Origin: Hydrangea macrophylla | Lineage: Eukaryota; Streptophyta; Magnoliopsida; Cornales; Hydrangeaceae | Assembly: GCA_033977485.1 (NCBI GenBank) | Contig: CM066991.1 | Span: 34,283,850-34,347,849 of the forward strand | Direction of reading: 5' to 3' | Length of the DNA stretch: 64,000 nt | In this document: piece after piece, positions 22,980 through 34,099 of the stretch | How positions within the stretch are numbered: position 1 is the stretch's first letter | Layout of the letters: every line of letters begins with the position of its first letter | Position numbers and translations under genes: made by a program | The notes under the pieces: generated by a model | What the model was told of the DNA's origin: nothing | Seen by the model: only the letters and a program-made list of their open reading frames with translations | Database searches by the model: none

Positions 22980-25669
22980 CACCCCTAAACCCACATTTTG
23001 CTAGTCCTCGAGCAAAAAGAACATAAAAATTAAACTACTAATTAAAAATACTACTCCATTTTTTGGATGGATCACGATTGCATTTAGCGTATGAAACAAG
23101 CCTTTTAAACCCCTAGGTATCCCCAGTCGGACGAGTGAAGTCTCTTGAGGGTTCTCGTCAACAAGTTACCCACAAACATCTTTATTTCATTATATATTTA
23201 AAAACCTTTTTTTAATATTAAAACGAAAAATATAACGTTCAATACTTCTTATCATAAGACATAGATTTAAAATAGAATAACGAACAAGAAGAAACGGAAT
23301 CAAACGTCTACCTACATCATGAAAAGCAATCTCAAGCATATGCATCGTATAAATCAATAGAGTTTCTCATAAAATTGCACGTGTGTGATATGGTAGTCAA
23401 ATAAACACGCGCATGTCATGAGCTTGGAATATACTTCGGATAACCATCTAACTATGCTTCAACTGCGAATCTCGCAATGTTAATTACACTCTCAAATGAA
23501 ACACTCAGAAACAGGTGTAATTTTTCTAAAATATGTGAGTAAAGGAAATATATTTTCAAAACAAGAAACCGCTCACATATAACTCGGAAAAGACGCATGA
23601 CATCAAAGAACAGTAGTCTCATGGATAGGACGCCAACAGTTAAGAAAAATTAATCATTACCATGTTTTAATTCCCCTCCCATCGTTTTCATATCCGAACC
23701 ATGTTTCCTAGGATCAAATAGGACTTTTCAAAGGTTATAACGTGGCTCAGGCAATGAAAAGGATACAAAGGATTAATTAGGTAGTTTTAGAATGGCACTG
23801 TAAGGCAGGTTCAATTTCTTTCATTTGTCTTTTCTACTATCTTCATCTTTTCATTCTTCTCTTTTCATATTCTCTTTTTATTTTTTTCTCCTTCTGTTTC
23901 TTTTTATTTTCTTTTTTTTTCAACCTTATTCTTTTTTTTTCTTTTTCTCTATTCTTTTCCTCCTCGTTGCTTTTGAAACAAATATCCAATAAATAACAAG
24001 GCAACCACCCCAAACATCATCTTATTTTCTTCTTCTTCTCAATCACACATCACCTTAACATCACTAAAAGTTGATCAATCTTTCAGAGGTGAGCTCCAAG
24101 TTGGCCAAATTGGAGCAAAAATAGGATAATGGTAATTAAAGAAAAATGACATTTTAATGGCTCAAAGGGAGAACGAAGGAAATTTATCATTTATCGGTCG
24201 GCAGTAAACAAAGAGGGCCTACCATCATTTCCTATGGTCATATGGTTCTTTAATGTTTACGACGGAAGATTATTTAGCATTGTAGCAAATATTTTAACTT
24301 GACTATCAACCAAGATAAGAATAATGAGACTAAACAACAAGTTAATGAGTTATTTCAATGAAATTCGACAAACACAAAATGCATTTATAACCCTCTATAA
24401 AGAAAAGATAGGCTCAAAATCTCACCGGGTCTAGTCTCCACCTTGTGTTATCTAGAAATCCGAATCATATTATAGTTCACATCAGACATGTATTCAAGCG
24501 ACTACGTGCAGTGCATAGGTTTGTGTGCAAATCTATGATATAAAACTACGATTCAAACGATACATGACCTAAAACATTTCAACATGACATCAGTAAATGT
24601 TTAACCATATCTTCTTTTGTTTACCATTCTATAACAATCATAGTTACATAACAAGAAGTATCGAATCAAGATTACAAAAACGTCGGTAACATCATTATTT
24701 AAGCACAAGAATCAATAATTTTTAAAAATTATTGCATAATAATGTGCATGTAAATACATACCCCCAAACCTAAACCTTTCATTGTCCCCAATGAAACAAT
24801 AAAATGAAAAAAGGAGAGTACGTAAGGAAGGAACGACAATACCTCGATCTTGGAAACAAAGATAAACTTAAATGAAAAGAACTAAAAAGAACAAATAGAA
24901 ATGAAAAATAACTAGATAGGTTGGGGAAACAGAAGGTCAAAGAACAAAGAGAAAAATTGAGAAATCCCCACCTCGCGCGAATGACCGCGCGAGTGACCCT
25001 CGCTCGCGCAAATTTCTCCGCGAGGTAAACCTGAGGCCTGCTATTAATTCTATTTAGAAAAATTTCTAAGTGCCAGAATTGCGCGAGAGGGCTGCGCGAG
25101 CGAACCCCTCGCGCGCGCGATTCTAGGCGCGAGATATAACAGAGAGCTCATATTAAAACTTAAATTTTTTTGTCTAAGGTGGAATCTTGCACGAGCGACC
25201 TGTCGTGCGCGCGACTTTAGTCTTTTCCTATTTTTCTTTATTTTAATGTAAATAAGTGCAAAATAATTTTACTCTGACCCCCAAACCTATTCAGAATGAC
25301 TACAACTGACTAAAAAAGTCCCAAAAATGACCAAAAACAATAGAAACAGACGACCTAAAGCTTGGGTTGCCTCCCAAGAAGCGCTATCTTTTACGTCTTA
25401 AGCTAGACCATTCTAGCTCAAGATTTATGGAGGTTGAAAATCAGACTTTGTACCCCTTAGGATATCAGGAAGAGCCCGGTGATAAGCAGAAATAATGTCG
25501 CTTTGAATTAATTTGACCGACGGTTCTCCCGAATTATGTTCAAATCGATTTCTTCCCTTTCGAGCAAATTCATCATTCGGGTCTTGGTTGTCAGGATTTA
25601 TCCGCTCATTACTAATCATAATATTTTCCTCACACGTATTTATTCCTATATTAGGTTCAATATTCCGTC
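22980..25669 (-). mobile_element. Athila internal region without pol
   Basis: About 2.7 kb between the end of protease and the 3' LTR. I find no reverse transcriptase, RNase H, integrase or envelope-like domain on either strand. A G-rich tract abutting the LTR (GTGGGTTTAGGGGTG, minus strand, 22994-22980) is the likely polypurine tract. CpG-dense GCGCGAG motifs occur near 24973-25215, echoing those in the LTRs. A long T/C-rich stretch occupies 23820-23960. Confidence 0.6.
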
Positions 25670-28099
25670 TTACCTCACTCTCTGCCTCACATAGATAATC
25701 GTTGTCTTTGGGAGGTGATCAATAGCATTAAAAACATTTAATTTTAAGTTCATGTTCCCGAATGACATCTTCATTACCCCCGTCCGACAGTTAACATGAG
25801 CATTAGCTGTTGCTAAGAATGGACGGCCTAAGATGAGAAAAGTGTTTTTCCTAGCATCTAGCATGGGTTTAGTGTCAAGGACCATGAAGTCGACGGGATA
25901 ATGGCATTTATCAATTTTAACCAAGACGTCTTCGATGATTCCTCTAGGCATTTTAATAGAATGATCCACTAATTGTATGATAGCGGCCGTAGGCTTAAGT
26001 TCACCTAGTCCTAGTTGTTTATATACGTGATAAGGTAAGAGATTAACGCTAGCTCCTAAGTCAAGGAGAGCCCGATGAATGATAGTGTCACCTATGACAA
26101 ATGAAATCGTAGGCGTACCTGGATCTTTATACTTTGGAGGTGTGTTTTGAAAAATAGAACTTACTTTATCCATGAGAAAGACCTTTTTAGGAGTATGACT
26201 GCGTATTTTTCGCTTTTGTGTACAAAGGTCTTTTAAACATTTCGCGTAAGCGGGTATTTGTTTTATAGCATTGAGGAATGGAATATTAATTTTTACTTGT
26301 TTAAATACCTCGAGTATATCTTTAGTTTTCGACGTTTTCTTTGAAAAATTTGACGGTTCGTCGACGTTTGGTGGATATGGCTTTCTCGGAATATAATTTG
26401 TTGGGACCGGTTCATTCTCTTTCCTAACTCTATCCACATCCTTTTCTTTTTCATTCTCTTTCCTAACTCTATCTACATCCTTTTCTTTATTTGAGTTAAT
26501 GTGTATCTCTTTTTCTCTCGCATTCGGAATTTCAACAATTTCCTCCCCACGAATAGTCGTCCTAATCGACATGACATTAACTTGCTCACTCGTACCCCTA
26601 TTTCCACATTGTCCCTTAGGATTTTGAATAGTTTGACTAGGGAACTTACCCTTGTTTCTACGACTCATAGCATTAGCTATTTGTCCCATTTGGGATTCAA
26701 GCTTCGTAATGGATTGTGTGTAAGAGTGCACTATCTGTGCTTGTGCTTGTACTTGCGTTTCAATGTTCTTAAGGGATGCCAACACCTTATCCTCAAAAGT
26801 GTTAACCCGTGGAGGGTTAGGATTGGGAGAAGGGTATTGGTATTGGTTTTGTTGAAATTGAGGTCGATAAGTATTAGAAAAATTATTCGGCATAGGATTA
26901 TAGTTATTTCGTGGGACTTTGCATAGAATTAATGTGTTGCTCAACGAATTCCAGATATTGAGATGCAGAAGGACATGCGAAGATATTATGAGATGGTTCA
27001 GAACATAATGCACATACTTCAGAAGAAGGTGAAGTAGACCTATTTCCCATCCTCATAAGTTGGCCAAGTTTTTATTTAATTCTTGAAATTCAATTGAATG
27101 ACTTGACTCGAACTTTACCTCTCGCTTAGGTTGGAGGTATCCCTCAGAACGTACAGACACCTCTTGGTGCATCGAATTCTTGCACAAAGTTTTGAAAATT
27201 TTCCAGGCCTCGTCAGTACTTTTGTGTAGGAATGTACCCGCACAAATGGCGTCGACGGTATTACGAACAAAGGTAATAAGTCCCTCGTAAAAGACCTGTA
27301 CCAACTACCACTTAGGAACCTGATGATGTGGGCAGGAATGTAATAATTCTTTAAATTTCTCCCATGTGTCATAACGCATTTCCCCATCTTGCATCACAAA
27401 ATTTGTTATCGATTTTCTTATTTGATTAGTTCTTGTGATTGGGAAAAACTTTTGTAAAAATGCGTTGTGTAAGGCTTCCCATGATTTAATTGTGTTTGCC
27501 TCAAGTGATTGAAGCCAGTACTTTGCTTTATCCCTTAAAGAGAATGAAAAGAGACGCAATTTTAATTCATCATTAGTGAAATTTTGGATTTTTAACGTAG
27601 AGCAAATTTCTTGAAAATCTCCTAAGTATTGATATGGATCTTCATTTAAACGGCCATGGAAAGAAGGAAGTAGCGAGATGGTAGACGACTTTATCTCAAA
27701 GTGAGATGCCGTCGCCTCCGGTAATTCGATACCAGCTTGAGGCATGTAAGTCGTAGGAATAAAATAATCTTTCAGTGGAGGAGGTGGAGGTATATTAGAG
27801 TTATTTCCATTATTTTTGGTATTTTCAATGTCGGCCATTGGAATAGGTTTTATTTTAAAAATTTGAGTTTTTCTTAACCTTTTAAGTGTACTTTGAATTT
27901 CGGCCTGAAATAGAGACAATGGTTCTGGAGTCGATTCGTCGTCTAGCAACCGAGCTCTAGAAGCTTGGGTTGAAGATCTATTAATTCTTAATGTACGTTC
28001 AAGTTCAGGATCAAAAGTTTGCAATTCAGGTTTACTAGAACGTGTACCAAACATAAAATAAGAAGAAAATAGCGACACTAAGACAAAAACTGACTCCAC
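25670..28099 (-). pseudogene. Athila gag-protease reading frame, interrupted
   Basis: The minus-strand frame opens at 28099. Gag homology includes FEIKSSTISLLPSFHG, DKAKYWLQSLE and AFLQKFFP (about residues 130-220). An in-frame TAG at 27307-27305 follows PKW, and the original frame stops again at 27055-27053. Around 27050-26930 another frame carries a CCHC zinc knuckle (CALCSEPSHNIFAC), so two compensating frameshifts are likely. The third block (27013-25670) has a Gln/Pro/Asn-rich linker and an Athila-type aspartic protease with ALLDLGASVNLLP and FLILGRPFLATA. No RT follows; family members normally continue into RT, RNase H and integrase. The element could only have moved with trans-supplied enzymes. 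Confidence 0.75.
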
Positions 28100-28518
28100 A
28101 AATATAAGACGAAATCATGCAAATAAGGTAACAGGCACACAACTACTATGACGCATGAATATTATCCTGTAATGCAATGACCGCGTCAAGCCCAGCGCCC
28201 CGGGTTTCTTAGCTAATGCAAGTGAACAATCACTCCTAAACTAATGCAAATAGTGCGTCTCAGCGCCCTGACTTACAGTGGTTGGAAGCAAATTTCAAAG
28301 GAAGCGATTTAGTTTATTTATTATTTTTTATTTTCGCGTAAGCTCCTTTGACGTGCACAGCTACTCCACTCAAAACGCTAGAATTTGATTACTTTGAGAA
28401 ACTACAAAAAAAAAAGTTAGTAATTTAAAACAAAAACGGAAAATAAGAAAAATAAAAACTAATCTAATATTTACGAATTAACTAAACTACGATTCTAAAA
28501 TTAAAGGTAGTGAATTGC
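28100..28518 (-). repeat. Athila leader between primer site and gag
   Basis: Untranslated leader of the minus-strand element, homologous to 3743-4200 on the plus strand. It includes the GGCGCTGAGACGCACTATTT-like and CTAGCGTTTTGAGTGGAG-like segments. Confidence 0.6.
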
Positions 28519-28538
28519 AATCCCCGGCAACGGCGCCA
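28519..28538 (-). other. Athila primer-binding site (Asp tRNA)
   Basis: TGGCGCCGTTGCCGGGGATT, complementary to the plant Asp tRNA 3' end, lies a few bases from the LTR end at 28544. This is the characteristic Athila primer site. Confidence 0.85.
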
Positions 28539-28543
28539 AAAAT

Positions 28544-29874
28544 TGATCTTGTCAGAATCAAGATATAAAAAGTGTACTTTACTTTTCTAAAGATTTGTAG
28601 TAGTGAAAGTAAAGGTTGAAACCACAGAGATTGAATACTACGCACTTTAATTTTTAAAATCTAAATTTAGTTAATTAAGAAAAACAGATTTTGGATTTAA
28701 TTTGAATTAAACTAATAACAATAAAAATAAATCTAAATTATGAAAGCGATAAAATATTTATTTTTATAATAAGTTTAAGGAACCTAGGATTGCAAATCCA
28801 CCACTAGCCTCATAATAAGGGTATTTACAAATTACTTTAGCTTATTAGGTTGGATGATAATGGGAAATTGTAGCTACAAGCCCAATTACTCCGTCAAGAA
28901 AATAACTATGGTTCAAGCACCAACATAATCCATCTTCGATTAGCACGAATTATCCCACACTAAACTAGGGATGTGGTATAATCCGTCTAATCTAGGCATG
29001 GACTATACGGATACTTGATAGCACAATTCAATTTAAGCACCATTACATGTAAATAATCTAAACAAGTACAACAAGCATAGATCATTGAGCACACTACCAT
29101 CAAAATAGATCTAAGATAAGAGTAAACTTTGAAAGTAATGATTTAATCAATAAAAGCATAATTTATTTATAAAAATCCTCGGAACATGTAACTATCATCC
29201 ATACATAATAAAAGTAAAATAAAGACATAAAATACACCCTATTACTTGGCTAGGGTTTCATTGAAACCCTAGATCTTGAGTTTAGTTGTCCATAGAAGCG
29301 GTAGATGGCAAGTAGTTGACGGAGGAGGCCATGGAAACCCTTGGTCTTCTTCTTCTTCTCCTTGCTTCCCTCCCTTTTAATGGCTGAAAGTATGGTTATA
29401 TATTTTGTGTATAATAATTGCCAACCCAAGAATTGAATTACAATTGAGTATTTATAGATTTGGAGCAAGTTTTGGAAGCTTTCCTAACCCAATTCGCACT
29501 AAAACTGCTGTATTTAGCTTTCCAGACGTAATTAGGCAGTTTCATTTGCGTAGGAGTCTTTAGTACAATGAAATACACGTATTTGGTTTTGACATAGATC
29601 GCGCGAGCGGGCCGCGTGGGAGCGATTCTGGGAGGTCGCGTGCGCGGGTCGCGCAAGCAATTTTTGGTATTTCGCGCGAGCGGGCTGCTCGCGCGATGTG
29701 GTTTTTTCAGCTTCTTTTCTTCTTCTTTTTCACCCCATTTAGCTTGGAAACCTTACTTTTCTCCAAATTCTGACAGAAAATAGAAAATGAAGTAAAAATA
29801 TACAAAAATAGGATAAAAAAGTACTAACAACTGTGAATTAAGGCATGTAATTAGGATTTGTTCTCTCCCGATCA
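28544..29874 (-). repeat. Athila 5' LTR
   Basis: A 1331-bp LTR starting TGATCGGGAG at 29874 and ending CTGACAAGATCA at 28544. CpG-dense TCGCGCGAGCG-type motifs recur near 29600-29690. It is followed by the GGATC duplication at 29875-29879. Confidence 0.85.
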
Positions 29875-29879
29875 GGATC

Positions 29880-30060
29880 CATGTGAAACTCACAAGAGCC
29901 CCACCAAAATCAACAGCCACATTTGTCTTGTGTAGATTTTAGTGTGGATTTTGGAGTGTCCCTAACATTATTGCAAAGTTAAAATTAATTTCATAACTGC
30001 CATGACACATCAGCAGGTGGATGATTTAGATGTCCTATTTAAGTGTACCTAGCATTACTC
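29880..30060. mobile_element. Right half of the Mutator-type foldback MITE
   Basis: Reverse-complement partner of 21484-21665, ending GTGTACCTAGCATTACTC and followed by the CTTTTATAA duplication (30061-30069). Confidence 0.75.
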
Positions 30061-30069
30061 CTTTTATAA

Positions 30070-30446
30070 TGGTAACAAAATCTCAGGATATCATGCTCCT
30101 GATTTATATAGTTTTATGCTACAGTACAACTTTTGTATTTCAAATTAAATACTATATGATATCAAATCGACTAAAAAAAACTTTCGAGTAACAAACTCCT
30201 AGCTCCTCTATCGGAGTGATCCAAATCATTGGGAGCATGAGGTAGTGAAAAATAAACCTAAAATAAACAGTACAAGAACAACGTTCGATATTAAACTGCT
30301 TTACAAATTGTGCACCACCATCTCTTTTACTCAAACAATGTATATGGAGGAGTACTGCAAAGTATCTTTCTCTCTCCATTACACTTGGTTAGTATTTCAC
30401 GTACCCGTGCAGTACCATAAAGTATCTTTCCTCCCCACACACTTGG
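30070..30446. other. No gene; includes a decayed copy of the adjacent Helitron-like terminus
   Basis: A block near 30358-30417 repeats at 30418-30480: both contain AAAGTATCTTTC, CACTTGGTTAGTATTTCACG and a TACCC segment. The first copy has lost the palindrome. Otherwise nothing is recognised. Confidence 0.4.
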
Positions 30447-31131
30447 TTAGTATTTCACGTACCCACGCATCGTGCGGGTTCTATGCTAATATATATAAAA
30501 GTCAAGGAGTTCCACGTGGCACTCCTCTCTTTCCTCTAACATGCCATGTGTCACTCCTCTCTGTGCTCCTATTTTTTTTAAGAGAAATGCTAGGTACATC
30601 ACACATTTCATAACAGGGCTTTAAATGCATGTACCTTGTGCTATGTAAGTGGTGCATGGAAAAGTGTTAAAAATTCACACAGCAAAGGGTACAAACACAT
30701 TTAAAGCCATGTTGTGGAATGCGTTGTTTGCCTAGTATTTTTGGTTTTTTTTTAAAGAAGATACTTCTTTTCTCTTTAGCTATTTCTATTCCTCCAACTT
30801 TTTCTCTCCTATTAACCTTTCCACCACCCCATGCACACTTCAATTCGTATGTGTATAACCAAAACTCTCCAAAAAACAATAGTCTATCTTAAGACTTTTC
30901 ACTTCCTCTTTCTCTCTCCTAATAACTCATCCACCCATTTGCCTTCTCTATTACCTCCTTTTGGTTTTTTGTTTATCTTTTTTTTATAAATAAAATCAAA
31001 GGACACCCACTATCCAAAATTATTTAATCTCTGTCTCTTCAATTTCGTAGTTACACCCTTAACTTCTCTCTTTCTTTTTTTCCATTTGCTTTTTTTTCCC
31101 TAATGGATTTTTTTTAATAGTGATATATAGA
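30447..31131 (-). mobile_element. Helitron-like non-autonomous element
   Basis: On the minus strand the candidate 5' end TCTATATATCAC (31131) follows an A, and the 3' end carries a hairpin ACCCGCACGATGCGTGGGT (30479-30461) followed about ten bases later by CTAA (30450-30447). This is the classic Helitron layout (TC start, terminal hairpin, CTRR). The base after CTAA is C, not the usual T. There is no Rep/helicase. A MITE-like foldback sits inside at 30582-30744. Confidence 0.45.
30582..30744. mobile_element. Foldback MITE related to the Mutator-type element at 21484
   Basis: Starts GAGAAATGCTAGGTACAT, close to the terminal repeat GAGTAATGCTAGGTTCAC of the split MITE. The right arm, read in reverse, contains TACTAGGCAAAC and GGCTTTAAATGTGTTTGTAC, pairing with GGCTTTAAATGCATGTAC. 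T-rich flanks on both sides (TTTTTTTAA) may be the target duplication. Confidence 0.5.
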
Positions 31132-31472
31132 TATAATATATGTAAAAACCCTTCGTCTCCATGTATAGTGACTTTACATGTACATTAATATACATTTAAG
31201 TGGACTCTTTACCTATTTCAATTAACCCGAGGTTAGAGGAACTCCAAAACAAAAATCTAGTTAGTGAAGAACTCCATAACTAATTTTGTTTTCTGTCATC
31301 TATCTCATTTCCATTGAAGATTCAAATGTAGCTATTTTGTCCATTTTGCTTGCTAATGCATGATGTTAATGCGTAGTGTAGTTTTTAATTTTGTGAATTA
31401 TGCAGGTGCTTTATCTTAAAAAGAAAGGCGGTTGCTGTATTTGGCTTTATGTGTTTGTTTCGGCTATAGGCT
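31132..31472. other. No feature seen
   Basis: AT-rich spacer between the Helitron-like and hAT elements; no supported gene. Confidence 0.4.
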
Positions 31473-31480
31473 TTGGCCTC

Positions 31481-32021
31481 CAGGGGCGAAACCAGGAGTT
31501 TGCCTTTGGGGTCGCCGAGTTACTACGTAGGCTATCTAACAATGACACACAACTCCTGAGACAATTTTTTTGGTTCTATTTATACATGAGTATACCTTTT
31601 TTTTTCTTCTTATCAGTAAGACTACAAATTTACTATGTGAAGTTATTTTGGTGTTATTTGAGAGTTGTTTCGGGCGGGGGGGATGGGGGTTGAGCTAATC
31701 ATAATGAGTGGTCTAATTGTACGAAGTAATGCTATTCTACCCAAATCTTGTATCCCAAATGATTCTCAAACACATGTGGTTCAAGTTTAGAGTTCAAAGA
31801 ATACAATAAAATGATTTATGGTGACTAAGGGACTAGCATAATTTTTTGTTTGGGTGTGCCAGAAACAACAAATATGAGGATTATCAGATTTTTTTATTTG
31901 GGGGTGCCAACAAACAACAAAATATGAGGAATAACACACATACGTGTATATTAGTAAAAACAATTTATCACATATGACGGGTGCCATGGCACCCCCCACA
32001 ATACACACAGTTCAGCCACTG
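31481..32021. mobile_element. Non-autonomous hAT element, 541 bp
   Basis: The ends are CAGGGGCGAAACC on the left and CAGTGGCTGAAC read from the right. An exact 8-bp duplication TTGGCCTC flanks it (31473-31480 and 32022-32029). No transposase is encoded. Confidence 0.75.
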
Positions 32022-32029
32022 TTGGCCTC

Positions 32030-32752
32030 TATTTCATGAAATTGATTTATGGATATTGTTTCTCTAAGGAGTTTTTTTTTGTATTCATAAATAGTTTGTG
32101 ATGGACAAACATCTCTCCAATGCAACAAAAGTAAACTTAATCTTAGAGTCATATTGAGCAACTTAGAGCACATATACAACAAGAAAATGACATGTGAGTA
32201 AATCAAATGGTTTCTTGATAACTTTGAATATTGTTTTTAACAATCCAAATGGTTACCAACTGCACTTAATGGTGAGCCATATTATTTGTTTTTCTTTGTT
32301 TATTTGTTAATCAGAATGTCAACTAAGTTTGTTTTGATTGGGTATTTCATTGGTTATTTTTGGGGATTTACCTCAAAATACAAATATTCATTGAATAAAA
32401 TAATAATTAAATAACGACGAAAAAGTAGATTTTTTTTACCGAATCGCGAATTGCATAATGTTAATTACCTTTAAATGGTATGACATCACTTGAAATATCA
32501 TACCACAAAAAAGTCACATAGTTGGGTTGAGTGTGAACTAGGTCGCTCTCTTTAAGATGATTCGCGCCTCTCACGGTAGTCACCAATGTAGGAGAATAAC
32601 ACATCACCTCCAGGATACTACAACCCATATCTAGGCTGTGATCATCCCCAATCTATACAATTTGGGGATGACCAAAGCTTCTCCCAATAACTTTTCTTCA
32701 CCCAAATATAAAATACAATATATGCACACATAATAAAAGAAATAGTATATTA
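32030..32752. other. No feature seen
   Basis: No gene, terminal repeat or RNA that I can support in this roughly 720-bp stretch. Confidence 0.4.
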
Positions 32753-33347
32753 TGATGATGCCTAAATTGGCTTTAGATACGCAGAAAATGGAGACGAGAG
32801 AGTTTGTATGTGGTTTGGGCCTATTAAAGAAGAGACCTACATCCACGTGTGTGTCAGTGCACGTATACTAGAATATCAAATCGCCAGGGGTCTTTGATGA
32901 ACCATCAATGGGGGTGGAGCTACTAGAGACCGACCAGGTGAATGTATATGCGAGTATATGGAACAAGAGTGCAATTCTATGAGATACGAATTTTGTCCCC
33001 CTTGAAGGGGGTGAGTGGTCTCTTTTATAGATACAAGAGACCACTCGTACAAGGTAAGTAGTCTGATTAGGCAATACAATCTAATTGGAATTGATTAGCA
33101 CAAATCGTGGGAGTTTTCTAATCTGATTAGGAAACAATCTTCTCTTTCCATTAGTCTTCTAGCTTGTGTATGAAACTGTCCAAAACCTTCTGGATTGTGT
33201 CATGGGACGTGGCTGTGCTGCATCCATAACAAACCAAGCCCGCACTGTGTTCCTGCCCTATTGGTCGGGACCGGATAACATTGTGTGAACTGCCTATGTT
33301 AGTCTGAGGTAGAGCTTTGCTTCCCCTAGATATTTTTGTACATATCA
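32753..33347 (-). repeat. 3' LTR of the decayed minus-strand Tat element
   Basis: A 595-bp LTR reads TGATATGTAC at 33347 to GGCATCATCA at 32753 on the minus strand, like the LTRs at 2439-3066 and 51139-51740. It has a CTATAAAAG TATA-like motif near 33022-33014 (minus strand). The polypurine tract TATGGGGGGCAAC lies just outside it at 33360-33348. Confidence 0.8.
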
Positions 33348-33364
33348 GTTGCCCCCCATATTTG
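33348..33364 (-). other. Polypurine tract of the decayed Tat element
   Basis: CAAATATGGGGGGCAAC on the minus strand abuts the LTR. It corresponds to GGAAATGGGGGGCAGC beside the young 3' LTR and to the internal copy at 61612-61625. Confidence 0.75.
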
Positions 33365-33738
33365 AGGCTAATGTGATGCTTCATCATATGAGGGTTAAAA
33401 ATTTGCATAGCCCAGTAAATCATCTAGAAAGTAGCCCAAGAAATTGCTCGAGTCCGGACTGGTTATTGTGGTCGCTCGGGGTCTGGACCAATAGGTTACC
33501 TTAGGGACCTAGGGTCGGTACCTACCACATGTTAAGGAGTGGCTGGTCTAGTCAGGATCCAACGAGACTAGTATAAACGTAATCGAACAGTTACATCGTA
33601 ACTGAACAGTCACATCATGTATTTAATGCGCACACATTTTGAGGCACCGCTTGGTCTGCCCGAGGCACCAGCTGCCGAGGGTTTAGGCAGGAGTTCTTCA
33701 GGACCGTTGGATTTGAGTTCATCTGGACCATCCATGCC

Positions 33739-33748
33739 CTTTATAAAA
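33739..33748 (+). promoter_or_regulatory. TATA box of the decayed Tat antisense gene
   Basis: TTTATAAAAG on the plus strand, that is, against the orientation of its host element. It occupies the same relative place as the promoters at 61220-61229 and 63141-63150 of the young element, about 390 bp inside the LTR. Confidence 0.55.
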
Positions 33749-34099
33749 GCAATACTTGGGCATTTTTCCACTTCTGCTATCCATGTCTTGAGTCTACCGG
33801 GTGCTCTTTAGAGAAAAGCGGTCGTTCAATACTTCCAAGCACTTTTCTGCGCCTTTTTCTTGTAAGTCATCATTCCCCCAGTTTTACAATTCACTATACT
33901 TTTCCTTCTCTTATTTTCTCTTTATTCCCGAGTAAGACTGGAGAATAAGAATTCACTTGGGCTTGTGAGGGAGTGGAATTATTTTTTCCTCAGATTCATC
34001 TTCGTCTTTGGGTCAGGTAGTCCCTTCTTCCTAGTAGAGTAGAACCGGTCGGGGTGTCTTGGGGTAGTTTTGACTGAGTGTTACCTTACACTGAAAACT

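Noticed and set aside
22980..25669. An envelope-like ORF expected in Athila
   Set aside because: No long frame or transmembrane-rich translation is present on the minus strand.
26501..26926. A 141-codon plus-strand frame
   Set aside because: Antisense shadow of the Athila gag linker; leucine-rich by chance.
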